Of a stretch of DNA of 11,865 nt, positions 5,425 to 11,865 are shown in pieces (position 1 is the first letter of the stretch; the number at the start of each line of letters is the position of its first letter). The position numbers and the translations under genes were made by a program. The DNA lies in contig JAFAGF010000069.1 in NCBI GenBank assembly GCA_023422975.1, positions 1 through 11,865 of the forward strand, given 5' to 3'. The notes beneath the pieces are model-generated. The model searched no databases, was not told the DNA's origin, and was given only the letters and a program-made list of their open reading frames with translations. This stretch comes from Pseudomonadota bacterium (GTDB lineage Bacteria > Pseudomonadota > Gammaproteobacteria > Burkholderiales > Burkholderiaceae_C).

Positions 5425-6987
5425 GTGTCACTCCTTAAATCTGCCTCTACCGTTTCGTTGTTGACCTTGGCCTCTAGGGTTACGGGTCTGGTTCGTGATC
5501 TGATCATGGCATCCATGTTTGGTGCGAATGCTCTCACGGATGCTTTCAACGTTGCTTTCCGTATTCCCAACCTGTTTCGGCGCTTGTTTGCCGAAGGTGC
5601 GTTCAGTCAGGCCTTTGTGCCGGTGCTGGCAACCACCAAGACCCAGGAAGGTGAGGAGCGCACGCGGGCGCTGATTGGTAATGTCGCCACGGTGCTCTTT
5701 TGGGTGCTACTGCTGACCTGTGTGGTGGGTGTGGCGGGCGCACCGGTGCTGGTGTGGCTGCTGGCCAGCGGTTTTGACAGCGGCCATGCGCACGAGGCAG
5801 CCGTGTTGATGACGCGCTGGATGTTTCCCTATATCGGTTTTATGTCGATGGTGGCGTTGTGCGCTGGGGTGCTCAACACCTGGAAGCAGTTTGCCGTGCC
5901 GGCGGCTACGCCGGTGCTACTCAATATCTGCATGATTGCCGCCGCTTTGCTGCTGGCACCATGGCTGGAGCGTCAGGGCATCGAGCCGATTTACGCCATG
6001 GCGGCGGGGGTGATGCTGGGTGGTGTGCTGCAGTTGGGGGTGCAACTGCCTGCACTCAAGCAGCTGGGGGTGCTGCCGCGGATTGGTATTTCGCCTGCTG
6101 CCGTTAAAGCGGCGTGGAATGACGGTGGCGTGCGCCGCATTCTGTCGCTGATGGCGCCAGCCTTGTTGGGTGTAGGAGTGGCGCAGGTCAGCTTGATGAT
6201 CAACACGCAGATTGCTTCCTACCTCACCCCGGGTAGCGTGACATGGCTGTTTTATGCCGACCGGTTGATGGAATTTCCCACGGCGCTGCTGGGTGTGGCG
6301 CTGGGGGTGGTGTTGACGCCGCAGCTGGCATCGGCCAAGGCTGCGGGCGATGCGCAGCGGTACTCCGGCATGCTGGACTGGGGCTTGCGTCTGGTGGTGC
6401 TGCTGGCAGTGCCGTGTGCGGTGGGGTTGCTGGCATTTGCAGAGCCTTTGGTGGCTACCTTGTTTCACCGTGGTGCGCTGCACAGCAAGGATGTATCCAA
6501 CATCGCCTTGGCCTTGATTGGCTATGGCGCAGGTTTGGTGGGGCTGGTGGCCATCAAGGTGCTGGCGCCGGGTTACTTTGCCAGTCAGGATATGAAAACA
6601 CCCGTCAAGATTGCGGTGGCGGTATTGGTGTTGACGCAAATTTTGAATGTGATGCTGGTGCCCTGGATGGCGCATGCGGGTCTGGCGCTGTCGATTGGCT
6701 TGGCAGCGCTGGTGAATGCCACGTGGCTGCTCATTGGTTTGCTGCGTCGTGGCGCTTACCAGCCTGCGGCGGGCTGGCTCAAGTTTGCTTTGCAAGTGGT
6801 GGCTGCTTCGGCCTTGCTGGCGGTCTTTTTGCTCTGGGGTGCCCAGCAGTGGGACTGGAAGGCATTGCAAGCCCATGAGTGGCAGCGTGTGGGATTGATG
6901 GCATTGATGCTGGCAGGCTCTGCCGTCATTTATTTTGGTGCCTTGGTCGTGTCTGGGGTCAAATTGCGCAGCTTGCTGCGCCGTTGA
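5425..6987 (+). CDS. murJ: Lipid II flippase MurJ
   Basis: A 520-residue inner-membrane protein of the MOP superfamily that moves the peptidoglycan precursor lipid II to the outer face of the membrane. Length and the many hydrophobic segments fit the 14-helix MurJ fold. The residues known to be essential in E. coli are at the same positions: Arg18, Arg24, Asp39 and Arg52 in the N-terminal SRVTGLVRD to FRRLFAEGAFSQAF region, and the YADRLMEFP arginine (here Arg280). The segment DMKTPVKIA is also family-typical. The start is the GTG at 5425, because VSLLKSASTVSLLTLASR matches the usual N-terminus (MxLLKS); upstream open frame is not conserved. No Shine-Dalgarno is present. A TACACT at 5413-5418 could be a -10 placing transcription start close to the GTG. 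The gene is divergent from rpsT, with the SirB1-type gene following 58 bases later. Confidence 0.96.
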   Translation: MSLLKSASTVSLLTLASRVTGLVRDLIMASMFGANALTDAFNVAFRIPNLFRRLFAEGAFSQAFVPVLATTKTQEGEERTRALIGNVATVLFWVLLLTCVVGVAGAPVLVWLLASGFDSGHAHEAAVLMTRWMFPYIGFMSMVALCAGVLNTWKQFAVPAATPVLLNICMIAAALLLAPWLERQGIEPIYAMAAGVMLGGVLQLGVQLPALKQLGVLPRIGISPAAVKAAWNDGGVRRILSLMAPALLGVGVAQVSLMINTQIASYLTPGSVTWLFYADRLMEFPTALLGVALGVVLTPQLASAKAAGDAQRYSGMLDWGLRLVVLLAVPCAVGLLAFAEPLVATLFHRGALHSKDVSNIALALIGYGAGLVGLVAIKVLAPGYFASQDMKTPVKIAVAVLVLTQILNVMLVPWMAHAGLALSIGLAALVNATWLLIGLLRRGAYQPAAGWLKFALQVVAASALLAVFLLWGAQQWDWKALQAHEWQRVGLMALMLAGSAVIYFGALVVSGVKLRSLLRR

Positions 6988-7045
6988 ACGGGCGCCGTAC
7001 AGTGGGTCATTTTGCATAGCGTGAAATCGCGGTAGAGTGCATTCC

Positions 7046-7894
7046 ATGCCGCTGAACTTTGAAGCCCCCTCTGCGTTAGACCACTTTGCCTGTCTGGTAG
7101 GGCATGACGTGGCCTTTCCGGTGCTGGAAGCTGCAGCCAGTTTGGCGCAAGATGCCGCGCCTGATCTGGATGTGCAGGGGGTGCTGCTGCAGGTCGATGA
7201 CTGGGCTGAGCGCTTGCGCAAGTCCATCCCCTGGGGGGCAACGGCGATGCAGCGCACGTTCATGCTCAACGAGTTTTTCTACGAAAAACTGGGCTTTGCG
7301 GCCAATGCCAATGACTTTGCTGACCCTGCGAACAGCTATGTGCACCATGTGCTGCAAATGCGCCGAGGCATTCCCATTACCTTGGCGGTGCTGTGGATGG
7401 AGCTGGCCTACGGCATCGGACTGAAGGTGGATGGCATTTCTTTCCCCGGGCACTTTCTGGTGAAGGTGTATGTGGATGAGGGCATCATCATTCAAGACCC
7501 GTTGACTGGACTGGGGTTGACACAAGCCATGCTTTCCGAGCGCTTGGAGCCTTTTCGGGAGGGCTGGGGTCTGGCAGAAGATGAGATGGCGCCGCTGCAT
7601 TTGTTTTTGATGCCAGCCAGTGGCCGCGAAATCATTGAGCGCATGCTGCGCAATCTGAAAAGCGTGTACTTGGAAGAGGCGCATACCCACTTGCTGCTGG
7701 GTGTGCTGGATCGCCTGATTCTTTTGCGCCCGCAGGATGCGGACAGCTACCGTGATCGTGGTTTGGTGTTGGCGCAATTGGGGCAGCGCGATGCAGCGTT
7801 GCAAGACTTGCAGAACTATGTGCGCATGGCATCGGCGCCCCACGATTTGCCAGTGATTGAAGCGCGTATTGAGTTGCTGCGCGCAGAAATTTAA
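7046..7894 (+). CDS. SirB1-type transglutaminase-like / TPR protein
   Basis: A 282-residue cytoplasmic protein. The N-terminal two thirds match the SirB1 transglutaminase-like domain: LNEFFYEKLGF (74-84), the RRGIPITLAVLWMELAYGIGL segment (106-126) and FPGHFLVKV (133-141). The last third (about 205-270) reads as tetratricopeptide helices (YRDRGLVLAQLGQRDAALQDLQNYV). The transglutaminase fold usually uses Cys-His-Asp; the PGHFL histidine is visible, but I see no cysteine at the usual nucleophile position, as is common in this family, so enzyme activity is doubtful. The ATG at 7046 was preferred over the GTG at 7037. It lies 58 bases after murJ with only a weak 4-bp stem between, so cotranscription is likely. 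The name SirB1 comes from a Salmonella gene whose role is not well defined; no role in invasion is implied here. Confidence 0.88.
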   Translation: MPLNFEAPSALDHFACLVGHDVAFPVLEAAASLAQDAAPDLDVQGVLLQVDDWAERLRKSIPWGATAMQRTFMLNEFFYEKLGFAANANDFADPANSYVHHVLQMRRGIPITLAVLWMELAYGIGLKVDGISFPGHFLVKVYVDEGIIIQDPLTGLGLTQAMLSERLEPFREGWGLAEDEMAPLHLFLMPASGREIIERMLRNLKSVYLEEAHTHLLLGVLDRLILLRPQDADSYRDRGLVLAQLGQRDAALQDLQNYVRMASAPHDLPVIEARIELLRAEI

Positions 7895-7915
7895 GACGCA
7901 GCAACCGCTTGGAAC

Positions 7916-8012
7916 AAAAAAAATAGAGCGTCTAGCGCTCTATTTTTTTTTTGTTTGGAAATGTTTTGATGCGCAATCGCTTGAAAGCAAAGCGCTGGTA
8001 GCTCTTGTTTTT
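7916..8012. repeat. Intergenic palindromic repeat, copy 2
   Basis: Left arm A-tract plus GAGCGTCTAGCGCT (7926-7939), right arm AGCGCT (7991-7996) with TAGCTCTTG and five T (7999-8012). The arms match those of the element at 1768-1860, and both contain GCTTGA in the right half. The long outer pairing is weaker than in copy 1, because the left arm here has a compact hairpin of its own (7922-7952). It fills nearly all of the gap between the two convergent genes. Confidence 0.6.
7922..7952. terminator. Bidirectional Rho-independent terminator
   Basis: AATAGAGCG (7922-7930), loop TCTAG, CGCTCTATT (7936-7944), a perfect 9-bp stem. On the plus strand it runs into ten T (7943-7952); on the minus strand into a run of T from the A-tract 7916-7923. 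It lies 28 bases past the SirB1-type gene and about 80 bases past the minus-strand permease gene, so it can end transcripts from both. Confidence 0.9.
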
Positions 8013-8030
8013 GATGAAGCCTTGAGTGAG

Positions 8031-9092
8031 CTACACCATCTTGGCTGCTTCCAGCTCTTTTTTCAGATAGGCATAAAACAGGGGGGCGGCGACCAAGCCG
8101 GCGGGGCCAAACACGGATTCGGCGATGAACATGACGGTCAGCAGCTCCCACACGGCCATGTGGGTGCGCTGGCCCACCACCTTGGCATTGATGACGTATT
8201 CGGCTTTGTGAATCAAAATCAAAAAGCCCAGGCACACTGCGGCAGCGGTGGGTGAGACGGACAGGCCCACAATGGTCAGCACCACGTTGCAAAACAGGTT
8301 GCCCACGATGGGGATCAGGCCGGCGACAAAGGTCAGCATGATCAAAGCTGGCGTATAGGGCAGTGCCATGTCAAACAGCGGCAAAACCAGCAGCAAAAAA
8401 CCAGCCGTCAAGCTGGTGTTAAACAGAGCAATCCAGAACTGTGCGGCCACGATCTGGCGAAATGCCTCGCCCATCAGCATCACGCGGCGCTGCAGGGCCT
8501 GGGTCAGTGGCGCGCGCGGGGCAATGCGTGGGCGCACTGCGGCCAGTGCGCCAATCAACAAGCCCACGTAGGCATGCAGCAAACCACCCAGCCATGCTTT
8601 GCCCGCCATGGCCAGCGCGCCGGCCTTGGTGGCCAAGCTGGTGGCAATGGCCTGCTGAATCTCTGCGCTGCCCTGGGGCAGCAGGTTGCCCAGCTCGGGG
8701 GGCAGCTTTTGCTGCAGCTCCAGCACGGTGTGCGCCAGATAGTTCAGCAGCTCTTTGTATTGGTGGGGAATGTCGGTGAGGTAACCGCGCGAGTGGGTCA
8801 GTGCTAGGGCAATCCAGATCAGCGGCGCAATCACCACCAAAGTGGCTGCCGTCACCTGGGCCCAACGGTCTGGGGCAGGGCCGGGCGGGCGGCGGTCCAT
8901 GCGCGCCAGCAATGTAGCGATGGCGCGGGTCAATAAAAAGCCCAGACATGCGCACAGCAGTCCGGGCAAAAGTTTTTGCCACATGACCAGCAACAATGTG
9001 CAGGCCATGAGCAAATAGCTGGCGATCATCACACCGCGCGATGGCGTGGTGGGGGAGTGACTAACAATCGGAAGTTGGCTCGAATTCCCCAT
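8031..9092 (-). CDS. AI-2E family (PerM/UPF0118) membrane transporter
   Basis: A 353-residue inner-membrane protein of the AI-2E/PerM family. The architecture fits: paired hydrophobic segments near 22-60, another at 80-98, a long amphipathic periplasmic-type stretch (about 100-160), then more membrane segments at 165-190 and 212-345. The conserved GLIPIVGNLFCN (258-269) and NAKVVGQRTHMAVWELLTVMFIAESVFGPAGLVAAP (302-337, in parts) regions are present. Some family members were linked to autoinducer-2 export and others to sodium/proton exchange; the substrate here is unknown. The ATG at 9092 follows the purM stop by 23 bases on the same strand, so it is the downstream gene of a purM operon. No Shine-Dalgarno is visible; an ATG at residue 22, directly before the first helix, is an alternative start. 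Transcription ends at the 7922-7952 terminator. Confidence 0.88.
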   Translation of the reverse strand: MGNSSQLPIVSHSPTTPSRGVMIASYLLMACTLLLVMWQKLLPGLLCACLGFLLTRAIATLLARMDRRPPGPAPDRWAQVTAATLVVIAPLIWIALALTHSRGYLTDIPHQYKELLNYLAHTVLELQQKLPPELGNLLPQGSAEIQQAIATSLATKAGALAMAGKAWLGGLLHAYVGLLIGALAAVRPRIAPRAPLTQALQRRVMLMGEAFRQIVAAQFWIALFNTSLTAGFLLLVLPLFDMALPYTPALIMLTFVAGLIPIVGNLFCNVVLTIVGLSVSPTAAAVCLGFLILIHKAEYVINAKVVGQRTHMAVWELLTVMFIAESVFGPAGLVAAPLFYAYLKKELEAAKMV

Positions 9093-9115
9093 GGATGATC
9101 GCTTTAGGTGAAAAA

Positions 9116-10165
9116 CTATTTAACTTGGACAGCGGCGCCTTCGCTGCGTTCCGTAATGTTACCGATCGTGTAGACAGTTTCACCCAGTTGACGCAAAGTT
9201 GCTGCAGTGGCCTCGACATCTTCAGCGGCTACAACAAGCACCATGCCAATGCCGTTGTTGAAAGTGCGGTTCATTTCCACATCGTCAATACCGGCTGTCT
9301 TTTGCAACCAGGCAAACAGCTCAGTCTGGGGCCAGCTACCAGCCTTCAGGTCAGCGCCTGTGCCTTCGGGCAGCACGCGGGGGATGTTTTCCAGCAAACC
9401 GCCACCGGTGATGTGGGCCAGTGCCTTGATGGGGTGTTGGGCCAGCGCGGTCAGCACGTTCTTGACGTACAGGCGGGTGGGCTCCATCACCGCATTCTTG
9501 AAAGGCTTGCCATCCAGCGTGGCGGGCACGGTGCCGTTGGCTTCAGCGCGCTCGATGCACTTGCGCACCAGCGAGAAGCCGTTGGAGTGCACGCCAGCCG
9601 AGGCCAGACCCAGCACCACGTCCCCGGGCTTGACGTTCTGGCCGGTCAAAATCTTGGACTTTTCGACTGCACCCACGGCAAAGCCGGCCAGGTCGTATTC
9701 GCCATCGGGGTACATGCCAGGCATTTCAGCGGTTTCGCCGCCGATCAGGGCGCAGCCCGAAAGTTCGCAGCCCTTGGCAATGCCGCCCACCACGGCAGCG
9801 GCCGTGTCCACGTCCAGCTTGCCGCAGGCAAAGTAGTCGAGGAAGAACAGGGGTTCTGCGCCTTGCACCAGTACGTCGTTGACGCTCATGGCCACCAGGT
9901 CGATACCCACGGTGTCGTGCATATTCCACTCGAAGGCCAAACGCAGCTTGGTGCCTACGCCGTCGGTGCCGGACACCAGCACGGGTTCTTGGTAACGCTT
10001 GGGCACTTCAAACAGTGCACCAAAGCCGCCAATGCCGGCCATCACGCCTTCGCGCATGGTCTTCTTGGCCAGCGGTTTGATGCGCTCGACCAGTGCATCG
10101 CCCGCGTCGATATCAACGCCAGCGTCTTTGTAGGAGATGGGGGTGGAGGAGGCAGAAGTGCTCAT
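9116..10165 (-). CDS. purM: Phosphoribosylformylglycinamidine cyclo-ligase (AIR synthase)
   Basis: A 349-residue cytoplasmic enzyme of purine synthesis that closes the imidazole ring of FGAM with ATP to give AIR. Motifs: the N-terminal [12 protein letters not shown] (11-22), GIGGFGALF (44-52), the ATP-site [10 protein letters not shown] (65-74), [25 protein letters not shown] (87-111, in parts), [11 protein letters not shown] (142-152), [12 protein letters not shown] (189-200) and HITGGGL in the C-terminal half. All are intact and the length is standard. The ATG at 10165 is 10 codons before the conserved SYKDAG start. No Shine-Dalgarno is visible just before it. It is transcribed away from hda and followed by the AI-2E-type permease 23 bases later. 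A near-palindrome at 10371-10386 in the shared upstream region could regulate it; no match to the E. coli PurR box was seen. Confidence 0.98.
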   Translation of the reverse strand: MSTSASSTPISYKDAGVDIDAGDALVERIKPLAKKTMREGVMAGIGGFGALFEVPKRYQEPVLVSGTDGVGTKLRLAFEWNMHDTVGIDLVAMSVNDVLVQGAEPLFFLDYFACGKLDVDTAAAVVGGIAKGCELSGCALIGGETAEMPGMYPDGEYDLAGFAVGAVEKSKILTGQNVKPGDVVLGLASAGVHSNGFSLVRKCIERAEANGTVPATLDGKPFKNAVMEPTRLYVKNVLTALAQHPIKALAHITGGGLLENIPRVLPEGTGADLKAGSWPQTELFAWLQKTAGIDDVEMNRTFNNGIGMVLVVAAEDVEATAATLRQLGETVYTIGNITERSEGAAVQVK

Positions 10166-10529
10166 GGGATGGATCTGTGCAGTGAGAAGCCCGCGCGGGC
10201 GAGGGGGATCCTGCGATTCTAAGTCGAGACATTAGGGTATGTCCTCCATGTCGGTCCACCGAGGCAGGGCATCGCAGAATGTGAGTGCCTGCCCAAGGCG
10301 ACTTTGCTAGTGCAGGGATAGGGGTAGAGCCTGTGAGATCGGTGGAAGCAGACTAAAATGTACAAATTGTTGTAGCAATTGCTGCAGGCCTCTTGCACGT
10401 CCCCTGCCTGATTGGGTGGGGAGTTTCCGTTCTTTTCCTCTTCATGCCTACGTTTTTGCCCTTGATTGCATTTTCGGTGCACACGCACTTGCTTGATTGC
10501 AGGCAGGACGTATTGACTGCATGCCACCT
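10166..10529. other. Divergent purM/hda intergenic region, 364 bases, no gene seen
   Basis: No convincing coding frame on either strand. It holds several short inverted repeats: GACAT/ATGTC (10228-10243), TCGGT/ACCGA (10251-10262), and GGCAGG/CCTGCC with a bulged extension (10263-10293), all of which would lie in a purM leader transcript. TAAAAT at 10354-10359 is a possible plus-strand -10 without a good -35. On the minus strand a GGAGG (10243-10247) precedes an ATG at 10232 that opens a short frame overlapping purM out of frame. The palindrome at 10371-10386 is listed separately. Confidence 0.5.
10371..10386. promoter_or_regulatory. 16-bp near-palindrome between purM and hda, operator-like
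   Basis: TGTAGCAATTGCTGCA is a palindrome with one mismatched pair (10373/10384); the central ten bases AGCAATTGCT are perfect. The size and the GCAA..TTGC core resemble operators of LacI-family regulators, to which PurR belongs, but the sequence differs from the E. coli PurR site. It lies 206 bases upstream of purM and 144 bases upstream of hda. Confidence 0.45.
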
Positions 10530-11228
10530 ATGAAGCAACTGGCGCTGGATATTGGCTTGCCTACTGGGCCATCCCTGTCGCGCTTTTATGCTGGCCGCAA
10601 TACACCGGTGGTCAGCCACCTCCAGAACTGGGTCAGCAATGGTTTCGGTGCGGCGACACGCTCGCCCGTGCCTACTTACTTGTGGGGCGCTTCTGGTTCT
10701 GGCAAAACCCATTTGCTCAAGGCAGTGCGTGAAATGCTGCGTGAACAAGGGGTGCAGGTGGGGTGGATGGATGCTTCTACCGGTTTTCCACCGGAGTTTG
10801 ATGAGCGCTGGTCGGCGGTGGTGATGGATGACGTTCACCAGTACACGCCCATGCAGCAAGCCCGTGCATTCAATTGGTTTGTGAACGCTATCAACCCGCC
10901 CAGTGGTTCGCCATGCTGGATTTTGTCGGCTGGCGATGCGCCACCTGCTGCCATGGAAGTGCGGGATGACTTGCGCAGCCGTTTGGGCTGGGGGCATGTG
11001 TTTCAGTTGCACGTGCCCAATGAGGAAGAGCGCCGCGAGGTACTCAAGACCGAAGCAGCAGCGCGCGGCGTGACGCTCAGTGCCGATGTGGTGGACTACA
11101 TGCTCAAGCGCTTTTCGCGCGATCTGGCCAGCTTGATGCAGTTGCTGGACATGTTGGACGAGTTTGCGCTGCGCAACAAGCGCGCCATCACCATCCCGCT
11201 GCTCAAAACCATGCTGGAGACGGAATGA
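10530..11228 (+). CDS. hda: DnaA regulatory inactivator Hda
   Basis: A 232-residue AAA+ protein related to DnaA. With the DNA-loaded sliding clamp it stimulates hydrolysis of DnaA-bound ATP and so prevents re-initiation of replication. The N-terminus MKQLALDI contains the clamp-binding motif QLALDI (3-8). This is why the ATG at 10530 is favoured over the in-frame ATG at 10521, though the latter would only add three residues. Walker A GASGSGKT is at 53-60 and Walker B VVMDD at 97-101; the box VII RDDLRSRLGWG (145-155) carries the arginine finger Arg151. The C-terminal lid (about 165-232) follows. The length fits Hda (about 230) and is half that of DnaA, with no DNA-binding domain. No strong Shine-Dalgarno is present. 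The gene is divergent from purM and followed by a HAD-IB phosphatase gene. Confidence 0.96.
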   Translation: MKQLALDIGLPTGPSLSRFYAGRNTPVVSHLQNWVSNGFGAATRSPVPTYLWGASGSGKTHLLKAVREMLREQGVQVGWMDASTGFPPEFDERWSAVVMDDVHQYTPMQQARAFNWFVNAINPPSGSPCWILSAGDAPPAAMEVRDDLRSRLGWGHVFQLHVPNEEERREVLKTEAAARGVTLSADVVDYMLKRFSRDLASLMQLLDMLDEFALRNKRAITIPLLKTMLETE

Positions 11229-11266
11229 GCGGGTGTGTATACACCCGCGACCGTTTCCGTTTTTTT
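11220..11266 (+). terminator. Composite terminator hairpin overlapping the end of hda
   Basis: Inner stem GCGGGTGT (11229-11236) with ACACCCGC (11241-11248) around loop GTAT. Outer stem ACGGAA (11220-11225) with TTCCGT (11255-11260). The outer arm is followed at once by more T (a run of seven, 11260-11266). The outer left arm lies in the last hda codons, so translation through the stop would interfere with the outer stem. Confidence 0.7.
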
Positions 11267-11284
11267 ATTTGATTGAAAGCATTC

Positions 11285-11865
11285 ATGTCTTCTGCTGCTC
11301 AGCGTCCGCGCCTGGCTCTGTTTGATCTTGACCATACGCTGATCCCTATGGATTCAGACCACGGCTGGGGTGAGTTTGCAATTGAGATGGGTTGGTGCGA
11401 CCGCGCCGAGTTTGGCCGCCGCAATGACGAATTCTTTGCCCACTACCAAGCGGGTACGCTGAATGTGCAGGACTATGTGCGATTCGCTACCGAAGCCATC
11501 GTGCAGCGCGGCGAAGAGGAAGCCACTGTCGCGCATGAGCGCTTTATGCAAGCGGTGATTCGCCCGGCGATGCAGCCCCAAGCTGTAGCGTTGGTGCAAA
11601 ACCATTTGCAGGCCGGCGATGTGGTGGTCATCACGTCGGCGACCAATGAATTTGTTACACGGCCCATTGCGGCTGCGTTTGGCGTGGAGCATCTGCTCTC
11701 TACCGAGCTGGAGCGCGGTGGTGATGGCTGGTTCACCGGCGAAGTGAAAGGCATGCCCAATATGCGCGAAGGCAAGGTTACGCGCATGGATGCCTGGCTG
11801 GCAGCGCGTGGGCTGTCGTGGGATACGGTGGAGTCCACCTTCTACAGCGACTCCATGAACGATGT
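11285..11865 (+). CDS. HAD-IB family phosphatase, C-terminus cut by window edge
   Basis: The first 193 residues of a haloacid-dehalogenase superfamily hydrolase of subfamily IB, the SerB-like group. Motif I is DLDHT (14-18), with nucleophile Asp14 and general acid Asp16. Motif II is Ser118 or its neighbour Thr117 in VVVITSAT. The motif III lysine is 164 in REGKV, and motif IV YSDSMND (187-193) is the last thing in the window. The helical cap lies between motifs I and II, as expected for class I. Substrates in this group include phosphoserine, but this protein lacks enough distinguishing sequence to be called SerB; it looks like the uncharacterised HAD-IB type. The ATG at 11285 has GAAAG about six bases upstream. 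It lies 56 bases after hda beyond a probable terminator. In related genomes I recall pcnB following; that would be outside the window. Confidence 0.9.
   Translation, partial: MSSAAQRPRLALFDLDHTLIPMDSDHGWGEFAIEMGWCDRAEFGRRNDEFFAHYQAGTLNVQDYVRFATEAIVQRGEEEATVAHERFMQAVIRPAMQPQAVALVQNHLQAGDVVVITSATNEFVTRPIAAAFGVEHLLSTELERGGDGWFTGEVKGMPNMREGKVTRMDAWLAARGLSWDTVESTFYSDSMND

Noticed and set aside
5917..7269. 450-codon minus-strand open frame over murJ and the next gene
   Set aside because: Antisense to murJ, whose catalytic arginines and helices are clear; the shadow is Gln/His/Arg-rich with no domain.
9095..10222. 375-codon plus-strand open frame over purM
   Set aside because: Antisense shadow of an intact purM with all motifs present.
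10371..10386. PurR binding site
   Set aside because: The size and symmetry are similar, but the bases do not match the E. coli PurR consensus, so only an operator-like palindrome is claimed.
1..11865. Defence system, prophage, integron or CRISPR array
   Set aside because: All recognisable genes are housekeeping, there are no regularly spaced repeats, and no recombinase or transposase is present.

Overview
The window is ordinary chromosomal DNA from a betaproteobacterium. It most resembles Burkholderiales, family Comamonadaceae (Rhodoferax, Acidovorax or Limnohabitans-like). This rests on gene content and order (argF-argD beside a DUF3579 gene and rpsT; purM with an AI-2E-type permease beside hda and a HAD-IB phosphatase), protein sequence style, fairly high GC, and two intergenic palindromic elements of a kind I remember from this family. 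No phage, transposase, CRISPR array, rRNA or tRNA was found. The assignment comes from recall of protein families, not from a database search.

Layout. 1-1416, minus strand: the 5' part of a LysE-family exporter cut by the window edge, then two tandem paralogous cysteine-cluster proteins (YkgJ type). 1417-1925: a sparse stretch with a possible 51-residue protein and a long imperfect stem-loop that probably terminates the arginine operon. 1926-4064, minus: argF and argD, ordered argD then argF in transcription, 18 bases apart. 4065-4303: divergent control region with an 8-bp inverted repeat in the argD leader. 4304-4618, plus: DUF3579 protein. 4619-4848: three hairpins between the convergent DUF3579 and rpsT genes. 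4849-5142, minus: rpsT, with an extended -10 promoter. 5143-5424: divergent rpsT/murJ region with a perfect 11-bp inverted repeat.

5425-7894, plus: murJ (lipid II flippase), then a SirB1-type transglutaminase-like/TPR protein 58 bases later. 7895-8030: strong bidirectional terminator inside a second copy of the palindromic repeat. 8031-10165, minus: purM followed by an AI-2E-family permease. 10166-10529: divergent purM/hda region with a 16-bp near-palindrome. 10530-11228, plus: hda. It ends in a composite terminator hairpin that includes its own last codons. 11285-11865, plus: the first 193 residues of a HAD-IB phosphatase, cut by the window edge.

The functions are housekeeping: ornithine to citrulline (argD, argF), ribosome assembly (rpsT), cell-wall precursor export (murJ), purine synthesis (purM) and replication control (hda). 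I did not find a new multi-gene system. The parts worth a second look are non-coding or small: the repeat pair, the rpsT/murJ inverted repeat, the purM/hda palindrome, the small ORF beside argF, and the tandem cysteine-cluster genes. Several genes here (both ykgJ-like genes, murJ, purM, the permease) show no clear Shine-Dalgarno sequence.
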